A DNA stretch of 64,000 nucleotides, from the NCBI GenBank assembly GCA_050944355.1, contig JBMNQX010000005.1, positions 1 to 64,000 of the forward strand. The letters run 5' to 3'. The stretch is from UBA4285 sp050944355. GTDB taxonomy: Bacteria; Bacillota; Clostridia; Lachnospirales; Lachnospiraceae. Positions within the stretch are counted from its first letter, which is position 1. Every line of letters begins with the position of its first letter. The notes under the pieces were generated by a model. The model worked only from the letters and a program-made list of their open reading frames with translations. It was not told the origin of the DNA and ran no database searches. Made by a program: the position numbers and the translations under genes. Below, piece by piece: positions 55,487 through 64,000 of the stretch.

Positions 55487-58400
55487 TCACTGCACCCGCA
55501 GCGTTACAATCTCATAGGGGCCGAGTTCCAGACGGCAGTTCACCCAGCCGTCTTTCGGGTCCTTTTCAAGGTTTACGGTTCTTTCCGGTTTCTCAAGCAG
55601 GCTGCAGAGTTCGGCCTTCGTAAACGGTCCGTGCAGGCGCAGCGTCGTCACCGTGCGCCTTCCCCAGTTTTCGTACGCGCGCAGAACGATTCCTTTTCCG
55701 TCCTCCGCCCGCTTGACCGTCTCGACAAAAACATTCATGTCCGACAGATCCAGCAGCTGCCAGGAGCGCCCGGTCTGCGCCTTTTCAAGCGGCAGAACCT
55801 TCGGCGGACAGTTGAGCATATACGCTTCCTGGGGGACACCGGCCTCTCGCCATCCGCCTTCGTGCACGAACAGCGAGTACGTCACATCGTGCTCTCCCTG
55901 ATCGGCCTGCGGATTCGGGTCGATGCCGGATTTCAGCAGAGTCAGGGACATCTGCGCGTCGCGAAAGCCGTATCCGTACCGGCAGTCGGACAGCAGCGCC
56001 GCGCCGTATCCGTCTTCCGAGACGTCCGCCCACTTGTGCGCGCAGACTTCAAACCGCGCCTCATCCCAGGATGTGTTGCGGTGCGTCGGCCGTTTCAGAT
56101 TGCCGAACTGAATGTCGCAGGTGGCCTCCTCGGCGAGCAGCTCCAGCGGGAAGTACGCGCGCAGAAGCGTCTGATGCTCGTGCCAGTCGATGTGCGTCAC
56201 GAAGTCGATCCGGTCCGTGTGGCGGTAGAACCGGATATCCTGTGTTATTTCCGAGTGCACGTACTTTCTCCTCACGCGGACCGTGGCGCGGATCGGCCCG
56301 TTCTCAGTCAGCGCAAGCTCACCCGGCGCGTCCGGAAGCCAGCATTTTCTCTCGTAGCCCTCGTCCACGTTCCAGGCGTCGTAATCCTTCGGCACATCCT
56401 GAAAGGCCGCCAGATGATTGAGCGTCCTGCCGCCCGCCACGAGCTCGCGCTGCGCCTCCCTGTCGTACAGCCGGCTGATCTCTCCGTTTCCGTCGATCGT
56501 GACGAGGAAGCGGCCTGTCGCCAGGTCAAATCCGCCGTCCGGCCTCTTTCTGACGCTCTCAAACACATTTGTCCCTGCTTCTGCCTCTGCCGGTGTGACA
56601 ATCGAAACGCCGGACGCCGCCGCGCCGTCAATCAGGAAGAGTTCACCGTCCTCTGTCTTCTGAGCGCACCACGCTTCGGCCCCCGCCGGCAGATCCTTTG
56701 CTTTCACCTCGGCCGCAAACGGTCCGGTAAAATTGAGTCTTGTGAATACTGCCAGCGCCGGGCGGGCGCCGTCTCCCGTGACAAATGCCCCGGACACCGC
56801 TCTCATCGCGCGGCCGGCCTCTTCGCTTCCTCTCTCAAAAAGTTCTCTGTACTGCCTGTCCGACTTCCGGTACACATCTTCGATGGCCGAACCCGGCAGG
56901 ATGTCGTGGAACTGATTCAGGAGCGTGATCTTCCAGTTCGCATCGAGCAGTTCCTTCGGATACGATTTGTCATCTGTGATACTGTTTTTCAGAACTGACA
57001 GGAACTCCACATCCTGATTCAGGAACTCGGCCCGCCTGTTATTTCTCTTGTTTTCCGCCGCACTCGTCAGCGTTCCGCGATGGTACTCCAGATACAGCTC
57101 GCCGTACCAGACCGGGACGTCTTTGCCTTTCAGATTGTCCTCGAGCCTGTGGAAAAACTCCTTCACCGACGCGTGCTTCACGGCCGGCGTGCGCCCGATG
57201 CTCTTCTCCATCCGGCGGCTGTCCTCGAGCATCCGCTCGGTCGGGCCGCCTCCGCCATCGCCATATCCGTAGCAGGTCAGCAGATCGCTGTTCAGCTCTT
57301 TGTCCGAATAGCGCTCCCATGTGCCGTTGATCTGCGACACATCCTGACGGCCGTTGTACGTAACATTGCGCGTGTGCGCCTTGTCGTGATCCGTCGTCGT
57401 GATGAAGTGCGTAAGCACCTCCGAGCCGTCGATGCCGCGCAGAATAAACGTGTCGTGCGGGAACCGGTCGTGATCGTTCCAGCCGATTTTCGTCGTCATC
57501 AGATATTTCAGCCCCGACTTCTTCATGATCTGTGCGATCTGTGCGTTGATGCCGAACGTATCCGGCAGCCAGAGCACTTCATTTTCCGGCGCTCCCAGAT
57601 GCTGCTCGAAATACCGGCGCCCGTACAGAATCTGCCGCACGAGCGATTCGCCCGACGTCAGCACGGCGTCCGGCTCGACCCACATGCCGCCCTCGGCCTC
57701 CCAGCGTCCCTCGGCGACCCGCGCCCGGATCCGCTCCCAGACTGCCGGCGCCTCCTCCTCGACAAATGCGTAGAGCTGCGGCTGCGACAGCATAAAGCGG
57801 AATTCCGGATAGCGGTCCATCAGACGCAGCGCCGTGTTTACGCTGCGGAGCGCCTTTTCCTTTGTCTGTCTGAGCGGCCACTTCCACGCGACGTCGATGT
57901 GCGTCGATCCGGTGGAATACACGGTTACGGGCGAAGCCGGCCGGCCTTCATAATAATTTTTCTCAAGGAAATCCGCCGCGGCGCGAATGCTTATCCTCTC
58001 GCTCTCCGATCCCGGCTCCCGCAGGTCAAGCCTGCCCAGCGCCTCATCAAGCGTTTCCAGCGCTTTCGTCTTCCCGACGTCATTTTCATCGAGCAGCCTG
58101 GCCGCCTCGAAAACATTTTTCGCGTCATACCACAGCCGCGCCGTGTCGGCGTCATACGCCGAGAGCGTCAGCCGGAAGAAAAGGTCCGGCTGCGGTTTGG
58201 ACGAATACGCGTAAAATCCCACATCATAGGTTTTGCCGGCTTCGCCCCGCTCCGCGAGAATCAGGTCCTGATGATTCATGTCCAGCGTCGCGAAGAGCTT
58301 TCCGTTCACATAGCTGATCACCTGCGGATTGTCCGTGTTCCAGATGTTGGTGGCACCGGTGTGAAGCCTCAGCCGCACCTGCTCTCCTGTAAGCTCCGGC

Positions 58401-58621
58401 GGCACGACCACCTTCGCGCGGAACATGAAATGTCTGTCATTGCCGCCCCAGGTCTCGTTTTCTGCAAACGGCCGGAAATCATATCGGCTCGCGTCAAACT
58501 CCTCATGAAAATCGTACCCGCAGTCGGCGATTTCGATTCCGCCGACGTTCACGGTTTTCCGGTAAATTTTGCCCTCGAGCAGGCTGATCAGCGCCTGCAG
58601 CCGGTCTTCCAGCATTCCCAT
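55487..58621 (-). CDS. GH38 alpha-mannosidase
   Basis: This 1044-residue cytoplasmic enzyme hydrolyses alpha-mannosides. After an N-terminal beta-domain (about 1-220) the catalytic domain carries the zinc-site STHIDVAWKWPLRQT and the nucleophile in LPDTFGINAQ; the GGMWVEPDAVLTSGESL segment and C-terminal beta-sandwich complete the family. The start at 58621 follows GAGGGAAA; longer readings into the upstream region lack a site and would invade the divergent promoter. It heads the GH38-exporter-phosphoglucomutase operon and may process imported host N-glycan mannose. Confidence 0.92.
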   Translation of the reverse strand: MGMLEDRLQALISLLEGKIYRKTVNVGGIEIADCGYDFHEEFDASRYDFRPFAENETWGGNDRHFMFRAKVVVPPELTGEQVRLRLHTGATNIWNTDNPQVISYVNGKLFATLDMNHQDLILAERGEAGKTYDVGFYAYSSKPQPDLFFRLTLSAYDADTARLWYDAKNVFEAARLLDENDVGKTKALETLDEALGRLDLREPGSESERISIRAAADFLEKNYYEGRPASPVTVYSTGSTHIDVAWKWPLRQTKEKALRSVNTALRLMDRYPEFRFMLSQPQLYAFVEEEAPAVWERIRARVAEGRWEAEGGMWVEPDAVLTSGESLVRQILYGRRYFEQHLGAPENEVLWLPDTFGINAQIAQIMKKSGLKYLMTTKIGWNDHDRFPHDTFILRGIDGSEVLTHFITTTDHDKAHTRNVTYNGRQDVSQINGTWERYSDKELNSDLLTCYGYGDGGGGPTERMLEDSRRMEKSIGRTPAVKHASVKEFFHRLEDNLKGKDVPVWYGELYLEYHRGTLTSAAENKRNNRRAEFLNQDVEFLSVLKNSITDDKSYPKELLDANWKITLLNQFHDILPGSAIEDVYRKSDRQYRELFERGSEEAGRAMRAVSGAFVTGDGARPALAVFTRLNFTGPFAAEVKAKDLPAGAEAWCAQKTEDGELFLIDGAAASGVSIVTPAEAEAGTNVFESVRKRPDGGFDLATGRFLVTIDGNGEISRLYDREAQRELVAGGRTLNHLAAFQDVPKDYDAWNVDEGYERKCWLPDAPGELALTENGPIRATVRVRRKYVHSEITQDIRFYRHTDRIDFVTHIDWHEHQTLLRAYFPLELLAEEATCDIQFGNLKRPTHRNTSWDEARFEVCAHKWADVSEDGYGAALLSDCRYGYGFRDAQMSLTLLKSGIDPNPQADQGEHDVTYSLFVHEGGWREAGVPQEAYMLNCPPKVLPLEKAQTGRSWQLLDLSDMNVFVETVKRAEDGKGIVLRAYENWGRRTVTTLRLHGPFTKAELCSLLEKPERTVNLEKDPKDGWVNCRLELGPYEIVTLRVQ

Positions 58622-58671
58622 ATCGTTTCCCTCATCTGCGCCGGCTTTGCCGGCCATATTCTGCTTTTTGT

Positions 58672-58680
58672 ATTGTAACA
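58672..58680 (-). promoter_or_regulatory. Candidate extended -10 promoter of the GH38 operon
   Basis: The minus strand reads TGTTACAAT, about 50 nt upstream of the GH38 start. Sequence 58681-58900 between the divergent genes is otherwise AT-rich upstream and holds one TGACAAATG copy at 58731. Confidence 0.5.
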
Positions 58681-58900
58681 TAGCGGCACGCCAAAAAATT
58701 AAACCGGCGGAACAATTACACAAAATCCGACATTTGTCAGGGAGGTCTTCGCAGAAAAAACAACGCCCTATATAGGAGGACGTCTTGCGGGACAGAAACT
58801 TTTCGGAAATCCGCATGGCAAATTGCACATGAAACCAACAAATGTTACTTTCAGCGGCTCTCCGCTAGAATCAGACTCAGAAGAAGGAGAGCTTATCAGC

Positions 58901-59194
58901 ATGCACCCGGAAAAGTACTGCGACATCTACCGTGAGCTGGCCGAAGTTATCGGAGACACAGCCACGAAAAAATTATGGAAAGAATTCGGGGGTCTGACCA
59001 TTTCTCTGCCGCAGCACCTGTATTCCAGGGAGTACACGAGACAATTCATCAGAGAGAACATGCAGCGCCTGAAACCGAAGGATATGGCCCGGAAGCTGAA
59101 TCTGTCCGAGCGGCGGATCCGGCAGATCATCCGGGAAATCCGTCTTGAGGACGCGGACGGCACGCGCATGGAGGGAAAAGGAGAACAACCATGA
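58901..59194 (+). CDS. Mor-like transcriptional regulator
   Basis: This 97-residue protein matches the Mor activator domain: EKYCDIYRELAEVIGDTATK dimerisation helix, GGLTISLPQHLYSREYTRQF and the C-terminal helix-turn-helix KDMARKLNLSERRIRQIIRE. Mor was first known from phage Mu, but small solitary copies occur in Firmicutes chromosomes. The ATG at 58901 has AAGGAGAG upstream; an in-frame upstream reading lacks one. Its stop overlaps the start of the lipoprotein gene (ATGA), so it probably regulates or senses with that lipoprotein. No phage genes are nearby. Confidence 0.78.
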   Translation: MHPEKYCDIYRELAEVIGDTATKKLWKEFGGLTISLPQHLYSREYTRQFIRENMQRLKPKDMARKLNLSERRIRQIIREIRLEDADGTRMEGKGEQP

Positions 59195-60228
59195 GTAATC
59201 AAAGACTACGGAAGAAACATCTGATTTTCACCGCGGCGGCGCTTCTTGCCGCCGCCGGCGTACTGGCCGGGTGCGGGGGAGCGGCGGAGACAAACGCGGA
59301 AACTACCGTCAGCACGACAGCCGACGCGAACAACAATTTCGCGGACTCAGCCGGGACGGATGAGACCGAAAGCGCAGACACGTTCACCATACAGGCCGGA
59401 AGACTCCTGTTTGATGTGCCGGATTATTACTCACAGACAAATGATAACAGCAGCAATGGAAATACCGATATTATCTACAGTTATTTTCCACAGCAGGGAA
59501 TTGGATCCACTTTCGAAATCTGTACCATTTCAGCAAACGGCATCACATCAGCGAATCTGCAGGAATACGCTGAGAAAACCAGAGACAGCATCATTGAAAA
59601 TTACGAAAAAGGGGGTATCAACTCGGTCAGCCTTACCTCCTCAGAGGAAACAAAATACAAAGGAATGCCAGGATTTTCCTACGATTGCGAAGGAACTCTC
59701 AATGATATTTCTATTCATTCCGACATTGATCTGTACCTGGATGAATCAAGTAATACCATGTATTTGTTTCTCTATCTCCAAAGCGGTAGCCCTAAAAAGG
59801 ACGTCGCCAGCGACTATGTAAACATGATGAAGAATGCAAAAGTCACTCAGGCAGTTCAGACGACCACAGCTGCCCCGCAGACCACAGCCGCGCCTGAAAC
59901 AGAAGCAGAGACCGAAGCCCCTGCTGAGACGGCCGCGCCGGAAGAGGCGGAAGACAGTTCCGGTGTTTCTCCGGAGGTAAAAGACGCTCTGGATACCTAT
60001 GAGGCGATGATGAATGAATACTGTGATATCATGGAAAGGTATGAAAACGCGGATGCATCAGAAGTGTACTCGATGCTCGATGAATACACCTCGGCGCTCG
60101 AGACGTATTCGGAGGCCATGGACAAACTCGACAGCATCGACGAAGACTCACTCTCCACGGCGGATTATGAGTATTATATTGACGTCACATCACGCGTGAG
60201 CAAGCGGCTGCTGGAAGTGTCACAATGA
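59191..60228 (+). CDS. Hypothetical lipoprotein
   Basis: This 345-residue exported protein has a lipoprotein signal with lipobox VLAGCGG, an acidic Thr/Ala-rich linker, a globular beta-rich domain (about 60-215: GRLLFDVPDYYSQTN to KKDVASDYVNMMKNA), a Thr/Ala/Glu linker (about 220-255), then a helical domain (about 260-340; SPEVKDALDTYEAMMNEYCD). The family is not recognised with confidence. It is translationally coupled to the Mor-like gene. An envelope stress or sensing role would fit, but nothing in the sequence proves it. Confidence 0.72.
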   Translation: MSNQRLRKKHLIFTAAALLAAAGVLAGCGGAAETNAETTVSTTADANNNFADSAGTDETESADTFTIQAGRLLFDVPDYYSQTNDNSSNGNTDIIYSYFPQQGIGSTFEICTISANGITSANLQEYAEKTRDSIIENYEKGGINSVSLTSSEETKYKGMPGFSYDCEGTLNDISIHSDIDLYLDESSNTMYLFLYLQSGSPKKDVASDYVNMMKNAKVTQAVQTTTAAPQTTAAPETEAETEAPAETAAPEEAEDSSGVSPEVKDALDTYEAMMNEYCDIMERYENADASEVYSMLDEYTSALETYSEAMDKLDSIDEDSLSTADYEYYIDVTSRVSKRLLEVSQ

Positions 60229-60269
60229 CAAGATTTGATTGAGGTGGAAACTTTCTTCAATACAAGATG

Positions 60270-60302
60270 GATGCTGGCAAAATTTGCCGGCATCTTTTTT
60301 AT
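60270..60302 (+). terminator. Terminator of the Mor-like/lipoprotein unit
   Basis: GATGCTGGCAAA pairs with TTTGCCGGCATC and is followed by TTTTTTATT, about 40 nt after the lipoprotein stop codon. Confidence 0.88.
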
Positions 60303-60802
60303 TGTCGGCCAAGTCCCCTGGCCGGCCTCATCAGCAAAACAGCTCATCCAGGCCGGTTTTGCTGAAAACGGCATCCGGCTCTCTCCTGTTGTCAGCAAAA
60401 ATTAACATATAGAAAAAATTGCTGATATTATTGGCCTGTTAGTTATAACAAACTCAACAATTTTGTGCAGACAATAAATCCCGCTGACAGCAAGTCATTT
60501 TCGCCCATCAAAAATCAGCAATAATCGAGTTGGCCGTTGTTTTCGCTGACGGCTCAAATTTCGAACCGCCTCAGCTCAGCAAATTAGCAAGTCAAGATCG
60601 ACCCCGCTGACGTCCCGGCCATCAGCCAAAGTCCCCATCCGGCCAAGTCCGCAAATTAGCAAGTCAAAATCGATCCCGCTGACGTCCCGGCCATCAGCCA
60701 AAGTCCCCAGCCAGCCAAGTCAGCATATTAGCAAGTCAAGATCGATCCCGCTGACGTCCCGGCCATCAGCCAAAGTCCCTGGCCGACTCAGTTCAGCAAG
60801 AC
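60303..60802. other. Non-coding repeat-bearing intergenic region
   Basis: No coding sequence is supported here. It holds an AT-rich stretch (about 60400-60480), the three 72-bp tandem units (60579-60794), and scattered copies of TCAGCCAAAGTCCC or close variants (near 60304, 60623, 60695, 60767). The terminator of the next gene begins at 60803. Confidence 0.75.
60579..60794. repeat. Three 72-bp tandem repeats
   Basis: Units start at 60579, 60651 and 60723, each beginning GCAAATTAGCAAGTCAA or GCATATTAGCAAGTCAA, then ATCGA(C/T)CCCGCTGACGTCCC and GGCCATCAGCCAAAGTCCC. A partial fourth copy (about GCAAG) begins near 60796. The copies differ at a few bases. They are direct, contiguous and intergenic, so neither CRISPR nor a coding repeat. 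Confidence 0.9.
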
Positions 60803-60845
60803 AAAAAGGCCGCTGCCGGCCGCACTCAAAGTGCGGCGGCAGCGG
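60803..60845 (-). terminator. Terminator of the first tandem binding-protein gene
   Basis: On the minus strand CCGCTGCCGCCGCAC pairs with GTGCGGCCGGCAGCGG and is followed by CCTTTTTGTC. Confidence 0.88.
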
Positions 60846-60901
60846 TCTCTTTTCAAATCAGAGATATGCCTGCTTCATTTGTCAGGAATATGACTGTTTT
60901 A

Positions 60902-62290
60902 TTATGATGATGCCTTTGCTGCGAGAGATGCGTTGCCCTGCGTCACAACCTGTTCCGCTGCCTCCTGCGGGGTAACTGCACCGTAAGCAACCTGCTCGAG
61001 CATGGAGTTCAGGTTCTTGTCGACCTCAGAGTATCCGTCCGGATACGGCGGGTTGATCGCGGAGCTGTTCGGGATTACGACGTCATATACATAGTCGTAA
61101 ACCTTGACTTCGTCCTCGGAGAGCTGTGCCTTGACATAGTCGGCGATATCGGAGTTGATCGGAATACCGCGCTCGCCCTTCAGATAATCGTTGGCCTCTT
61201 CGCTGTTGATCATCCAGTTGAGGAACTTGACGGCCTCTTCCGGATTCTTCGTCGTGGACGAAATCGAGAAGAACTGGCCCGGCTTTACGTACTGCGACTT
61301 CTGCGGATCATTGCTCGGCCATGTGGTGATGCCGAGGGTCTTGCCGTTGGCCGCATTCATGTAGGAAACGTACTGGTTGGACCAGGAAAGTGTGCACCAG
61401 GACATGTTGTCCGGGTCCGAGCCGTAAACCATCGGGCTCTGCTCAACGGATCCGATGGAGATTTCAGCATAGACACCCGGATCGATCATCCAGCCGTCCT
61501 GCATGCCGTCTGCATAGAACTGATAATACTTTGCGAGCTCATCAGCCGTGACATTCAGCTTGCCGTCGCCGAACATCTGAATGCCGTCGCCACGGAGCAT
61601 ATACTCGATAAATCCGAGAGAAGTACCATATGCGCAGTCGGTGCGGTAGCCGGTCTTCTCCTTGATGGTCTTGCAGACCTCAATAAACTCATCCAGCGTC
61701 ATGTTGTCCTTGATCGTGACGCCGGCTTCATCTGTCACATCTTTGTTGTAGATCAGAGCCGGAGCGTTCATGCCGGCGCATACAGCGATCAGCTTGCCGT
61801 CGATCGTGCCGGCTGTGACCATGTTGGAATCCCACTTTGAGCTGTCAAGCGTACCATCTTCAATGTACGGAGTCAGGTCCAGAAGCAGGCCGCTGTTCGC
61901 GTACTGCGTGATGTACTGATAGTCCATCTGCATGACATCCGGAAGGGAATCGCCTGCCGATGCCGTAGCAAGCTTCTGCCAGTAATCAGACCACTGTGAG
62001 AACTGACCATCGATCGTCACGCCCGGATTGTCGTTCTGGTACGCGTTGATCGCGTTCTGTGTCTCCTCGTTGCGGGTCTGGTTGCCCCACCAGGTAAATG
62101 TCATGCTCGTGCTGCCTGATGAAGATGACGACCCCGACGATGCGGACGAACTTGCCGCTGTTGTCGATCCCGATGCTGCAGATCCGGAAGCTGCTGTCGT
62201 GTCCGTGCTGCTGGAGCTTCCGCATCCCGCGAGCAGGCTGGCGCCAATCACAGCACTGGCTGCTGCCGCCATAACTCTTTTGAATCTCAT
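60902..62290 (-). CDS. Sugar-binding lipoprotein, tandem copy A
   Basis: This 462-residue extracytoplasmic binding protein has a lipoprotein signal (ASLLAGCGS), a long Ser/Thr/Ala linker and a family 1 fold: MTFTWWGNQTRNEETQNAIN, NPGVTIDGQFSQWSDYWQKL and TWPSNDPQKSQYVKPGQFFS. The start follows AAGGAGG 4 nt upstream. It is very similar along its whole length to copy B, including the identical YGTSLGFIEY segment region. No permease is adjacent in the window, so the importer partners are elsewhere or beyond the edge. The ligand is unknown. Confidence 0.92.
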   Translation of the reverse strand: MRFKRVMAAAASAVIGASLLAGCGSSSSTDTTAASGSAASGSTTAASSSASSGSSSSSGSTSMTFTWWGNQTRNEETQNAINAYQNDNPGVTIDGQFSQWSDYWQKLATASAGDSLPDVMQMDYQYITQYANSGLLLDLTPYIEDGTLDSSKWDSNMVTAGTIDGKLIAVCAGMNAPALIYNKDVTDEAGVTIKDNMTLDEFIEVCKTIKEKTGYRTDCAYGTSLGFIEYMLRGDGIQMFGDGKLNVTADELAKYYQFYADGMQDGWMIDPGVYAEISIGSVEQSPMVYGSDPDNMSWCTLSWSNQYVSYMNAANGKTLGITTWPSNDPQKSQYVKPGQFFSISSTTKNPEEAVKFLNWMINSEEANDYLKGERGIPINSDIADYVKAQLSEDEVKVYDYVYDVVIPNSSAINPPYPDGYSEVDKNLNSMLEQVAYGAVTPQEAAEQVVTQGNASLAAKASS

Positions 62291-62546
62291 GTTGCCTCCT
62301 TGCAAATCCTCTTCAGAATTTTGCGATTTGCACATAAACTCCTTGTGCTTTCGCAGGTAATCACTATTATTACACAATGATGCATATACGGTTATTCAAA
62401 AAGCCTACCTGTTTCATGTAAAAACCTGACAAATTAACTTGTCTGCCTGTGGTTTTTCAAGAGTCAGAATAATCAATGTGTCTGCCATTAAACAGGCAGC
62501 TTATTGTCAGCCAAAGTTCCCGGCCGGCCTGCAGCATCATCAATAC
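62291..62546. other. Gap between tandem binding-protein genes
   Basis: AT-rich sequence upstream of copy A probably contains its promoter, but several weak TTGAAT/TAATAA-type boxes compete and I could not choose one. Near 62512 lies TCAGCCAAAGTTCCCGGCCGG, a near copy of the element in the 72-bp repeats. Confidence 0.6.
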
Positions 62547-62588
62547 AAAAAGGCCGCTGCGCCGCACTGAAACGTGCGGCGGCAGCGG
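62547..62588 (-). terminator. Terminator of the second tandem binding-protein gene
   Basis: On the minus strand CCGCTGCCGCCGCAC pairs with GTGCGGCGCAGCGG and is followed by CCTTTTTGTA. Sequence closely matches the terminator at 60803, as expected after duplication. Confidence 0.88.
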
Positions 62589-62644
62589 TCTCTTTCTGAA
62601 TCAGAGATTTGCCTGCTTCATTTATCAGGAATTTTCCTGTTCGT

Positions 62645-63991
62645 TTATGACGATGACGACGCCTTTTCCGCGAGGCTCGCGTTGCCCTCGGTTACGACCT
62701 TTTCGGCCGCCTCTTCTGCCGTCATCGCTCCGTATGCCACCTGTTCAATCATGGAGTTCAGGTTCTCATCGACCTCGGAATATCCGTCCGGATACGGCGG
62801 GTTGATCTCGGAACTGTTCGGCATTACGACATCATATACGTAGTCGTAAACCTTGACTTCGTCCTCGGAGAGCTGTCCCTTGACATAGTCGGCAATCTCG
62901 GAGTTGATCGGGATGCCGCGCTCGCCCTTCAGATAGTCGTTGGCCTCCTCGCTGTTGATCAGCCAGTTGAGGAACTTGACCGCTTCCTCCGGGTTCTCAG
63001 TCGTAGACGAAATCGAGAAGAACTGGCCCGGCTTGATGTACTGTGACTTCTCCACATTGTTGCTCGGCCATGTGGTGATGCCGAGATTCGCGCCGTTGGC
63101 CGCGTTCATATAGGAAACGTACTGGTTGGACCAGGAAAGCGTGCACCAGGACATGTTGTCCGGATCCGAGCCGTAAACCATCGGGCTCTGCTCAACGGAT
63201 CCGATGGAGATCTCCGCGTAAACGCCCGGCTCGATCATCCAGCCTTCTTCCATGCCGTCCGCATAGAACTGGAAATACTTTGCGAGTTCCTCCGCCGTCA
63301 CGTTCAGCTTTCCATCGCCGAACATCTGTATACCGTCGCCACGGAGCAGATACTCAATAAATCCGAGAGATGTGCCATACGCGCAGTCCGTGCGGTAGCC
63401 GGTCTTCTCTTTGATGGTCTTGCATACCTCGATAAACTCATCCAGCGTCATGTTGTCCTTGATCGTGACGCCCGCCGCATCGGTCACATCTTTGTTGTAA
63501 ATCAGAGCCGGTGCGTTCATGCCGGCGCACACCCCGACAAATTTGCCGTCGATCGTGCCGGCTGAGATCATGTCGGAATCCCAGTTAGATGTGTCCAGCG
63601 TGCCGTCTTCAACGTACGGAGTCAGGTCCAGAAGCAGGTCGCTGTCCGCGTACTGTGTGATGTACTGGTAGTCCATCTGCAGAATGTCCGGCAGAGAATC
63701 GCCTGCCGACTCCGTCGCGAGCTTCTGCCAGTAGTCTGACCACTGCGAGAACTGACCATCGATCGTCACGCCCGGATTGTCATTCTCATACGCCGTGATC
63801 GCGTTCTGCGTCTCCTCATTGCGGGTCTGATTGCCCCACCATGTGAATGTCATACTGACGCTGCCAGATGACGATGACGAAGAGCCAGAAGCTGTCGTCG
63901 TGTCTGTGCTGCCGGAGCTTCCGCATCCCGCGAGCAGACTGGCACCCATCACAGCACTGGCCGCTGCCGCCACAACTCTTTTGAAATTCAT
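62645..63991 (-). CDS. Sugar-binding lipoprotein, tandem copy B
   Basis: This 448-residue lipoprotein is the close paralogue of copy A, with the same lipobox (ASLLAGCGS), a shorter Ser-rich linker and near-identical body. Differences cluster in the linker, at the hinge (GVCAGMNAP retained in both) and in the C terminus (KASSSS). The start codon at 63991 follows GGAGGCAAC at the window edge. Promoter and any upstream genes are outside the window. Confidence 0.92.
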   Translation of the reverse strand: MNFKRVVAAAASAVMGASLLAGCGSSGSTDTTTASGSSSSSSGSVSMTFTWWGNQTRNEETQNAITAYENDNPGVTIDGQFSQWSDYWQKLATESAGDSLPDILQMDYQYITQYADSDLLLDLTPYVEDGTLDTSNWDSDMISAGTIDGKFVGVCAGMNAPALIYNKDVTDAAGVTIKDNMTLDEFIEVCKTIKEKTGYRTDCAYGTSLGFIEYLLRGDGIQMFGDGKLNVTAEELAKYFQFYADGMEEGWMIEPGVYAEISIGSVEQSPMVYGSDPDNMSWCTLSWSNQYVSYMNAANGANLGITTWPSNNVEKSQYIKPGQFFSISSTTENPEEAVKFLNWLINSEEANDYLKGERGIPINSEIADYVKGQLSEDEVKVYDYVYDVVMPNSSEINPPYPDGYSEVDENLNSMIEQVAYGAMTAEEAAEKVVTEGNASLAEKASSSS

Positions 63992-64000
63992 GTTGCCTCC

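Noticed and set aside
57080..58678. 532-codon plus-strand frame opposite GH38
   Set aside because: Shadow of GH38, low-complexity Arg/His/Val-rich translation.
58901..59194. Prophage marker
   Set aside because: The Mor-like gene is alone; no integrase, capsid, portal or lysis gene is seen nearby.
60579..60794. CRISPR array
   Set aside because: Repeat units are 72 bp, contiguous and without unique spacers, and no cas genes are present.
60579..60800. Repeat-encoded protein (72 is divisible by three)
   Set aside because: No start codon with a ribosome binding site and no open frame across the region; neighbouring sequence is terminators and gaps.

Overview
This is a GC-rich window from a bacterial chromosome, most probably a Clostridia (Lachnospiraceae-like) gut commensal. 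The evidence is the Firmicutes-style S-box (SAM-I) leader in front of metK, strong GGAGG ribosome binding sites, many lipoproteins with a Cys lipobox followed by Ser/Thr/Ala linkers, DUF624 and YesS/YesU/YetA-type genes, and carbohydrate ABC systems without their own ATPase. No rRNA, tRNA, phage, insertion sequence or CRISPR was seen. Most genes are on the minus strand.

Layout. (1) 0.2-16 kb, minus: a host-glycan operon made of an ABC binding protein, two permeases, a PHP-domain protein, a GH88 unsaturated glucuronyl hydrolase, an MFS transporter, a GH112 galactosyl-N-acetylhexosamine phosphorylase, and a 2255-residue membrane-anchored protein with two consecutive PL8 polysaccharide lyase domains. 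(2) 16-20 kb: metK under a SAM-I riboswitch, a DNA glycosylase-acylphosphatase fusion, and a trigger-factor-like lipoprotein. (3) 20-24 kb, plus: apbE, plsC, a small membrane protein and pncB. (4) 24-31.7 kb, minus: housekeeping genes (DUF624 gene, panE-like, trpS, galE, glmM, a membrane protein, ispE, a GntR regulator). (5) 31.7-48.3 kb, minus: a rhamnogalacturonan-I utilisation locus resembling the Bacillus yes/yet/lpl set: acetylesterase, YesU, a YesS-type regulator, a decayed PL22 oligogalacturonide lyase, an ABC importer, a YetA-like exo-lyase, PL11, a polysaccharide deacetylase and a GH106-like hydrolase. None of the intact enzymes shows a signal peptide, so import before depolymerisation is likely. 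(6) 48.4-50.3 kb, plus: a two-gene unit encoding a NifX-Cys/His linker-SlyD/FKBP fusion and a macro-domain protein with an amphipathic tail. (7) 50.3-58.6 kb, minus: GH38 alpha-mannosidase, a heterodimeric ABC exporter with one degenerate ATP site, and a phosphoglucomutase. (8) 58.9-60.2 kb, plus: a Mor-like regulator and a lipoprotein. (9) 60.2-64 kb: a repeat-bearing intergenic region with three 72-bp tandem units, and two near-identical sugar-binding lipoproteins from a segmental duplication.

The most unusual signals are the tandem PL8 architecture, the NifX-SlyD fusion beside the macro protein, the glycosylase-acylphosphatase fusion, the internally deleted PL22 gene, the 72-bp repeats, and a dispersed 9-mer (TGACAAATG) found at 19 places on both strands. 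All calls come from reading the sequence; no database search was run.
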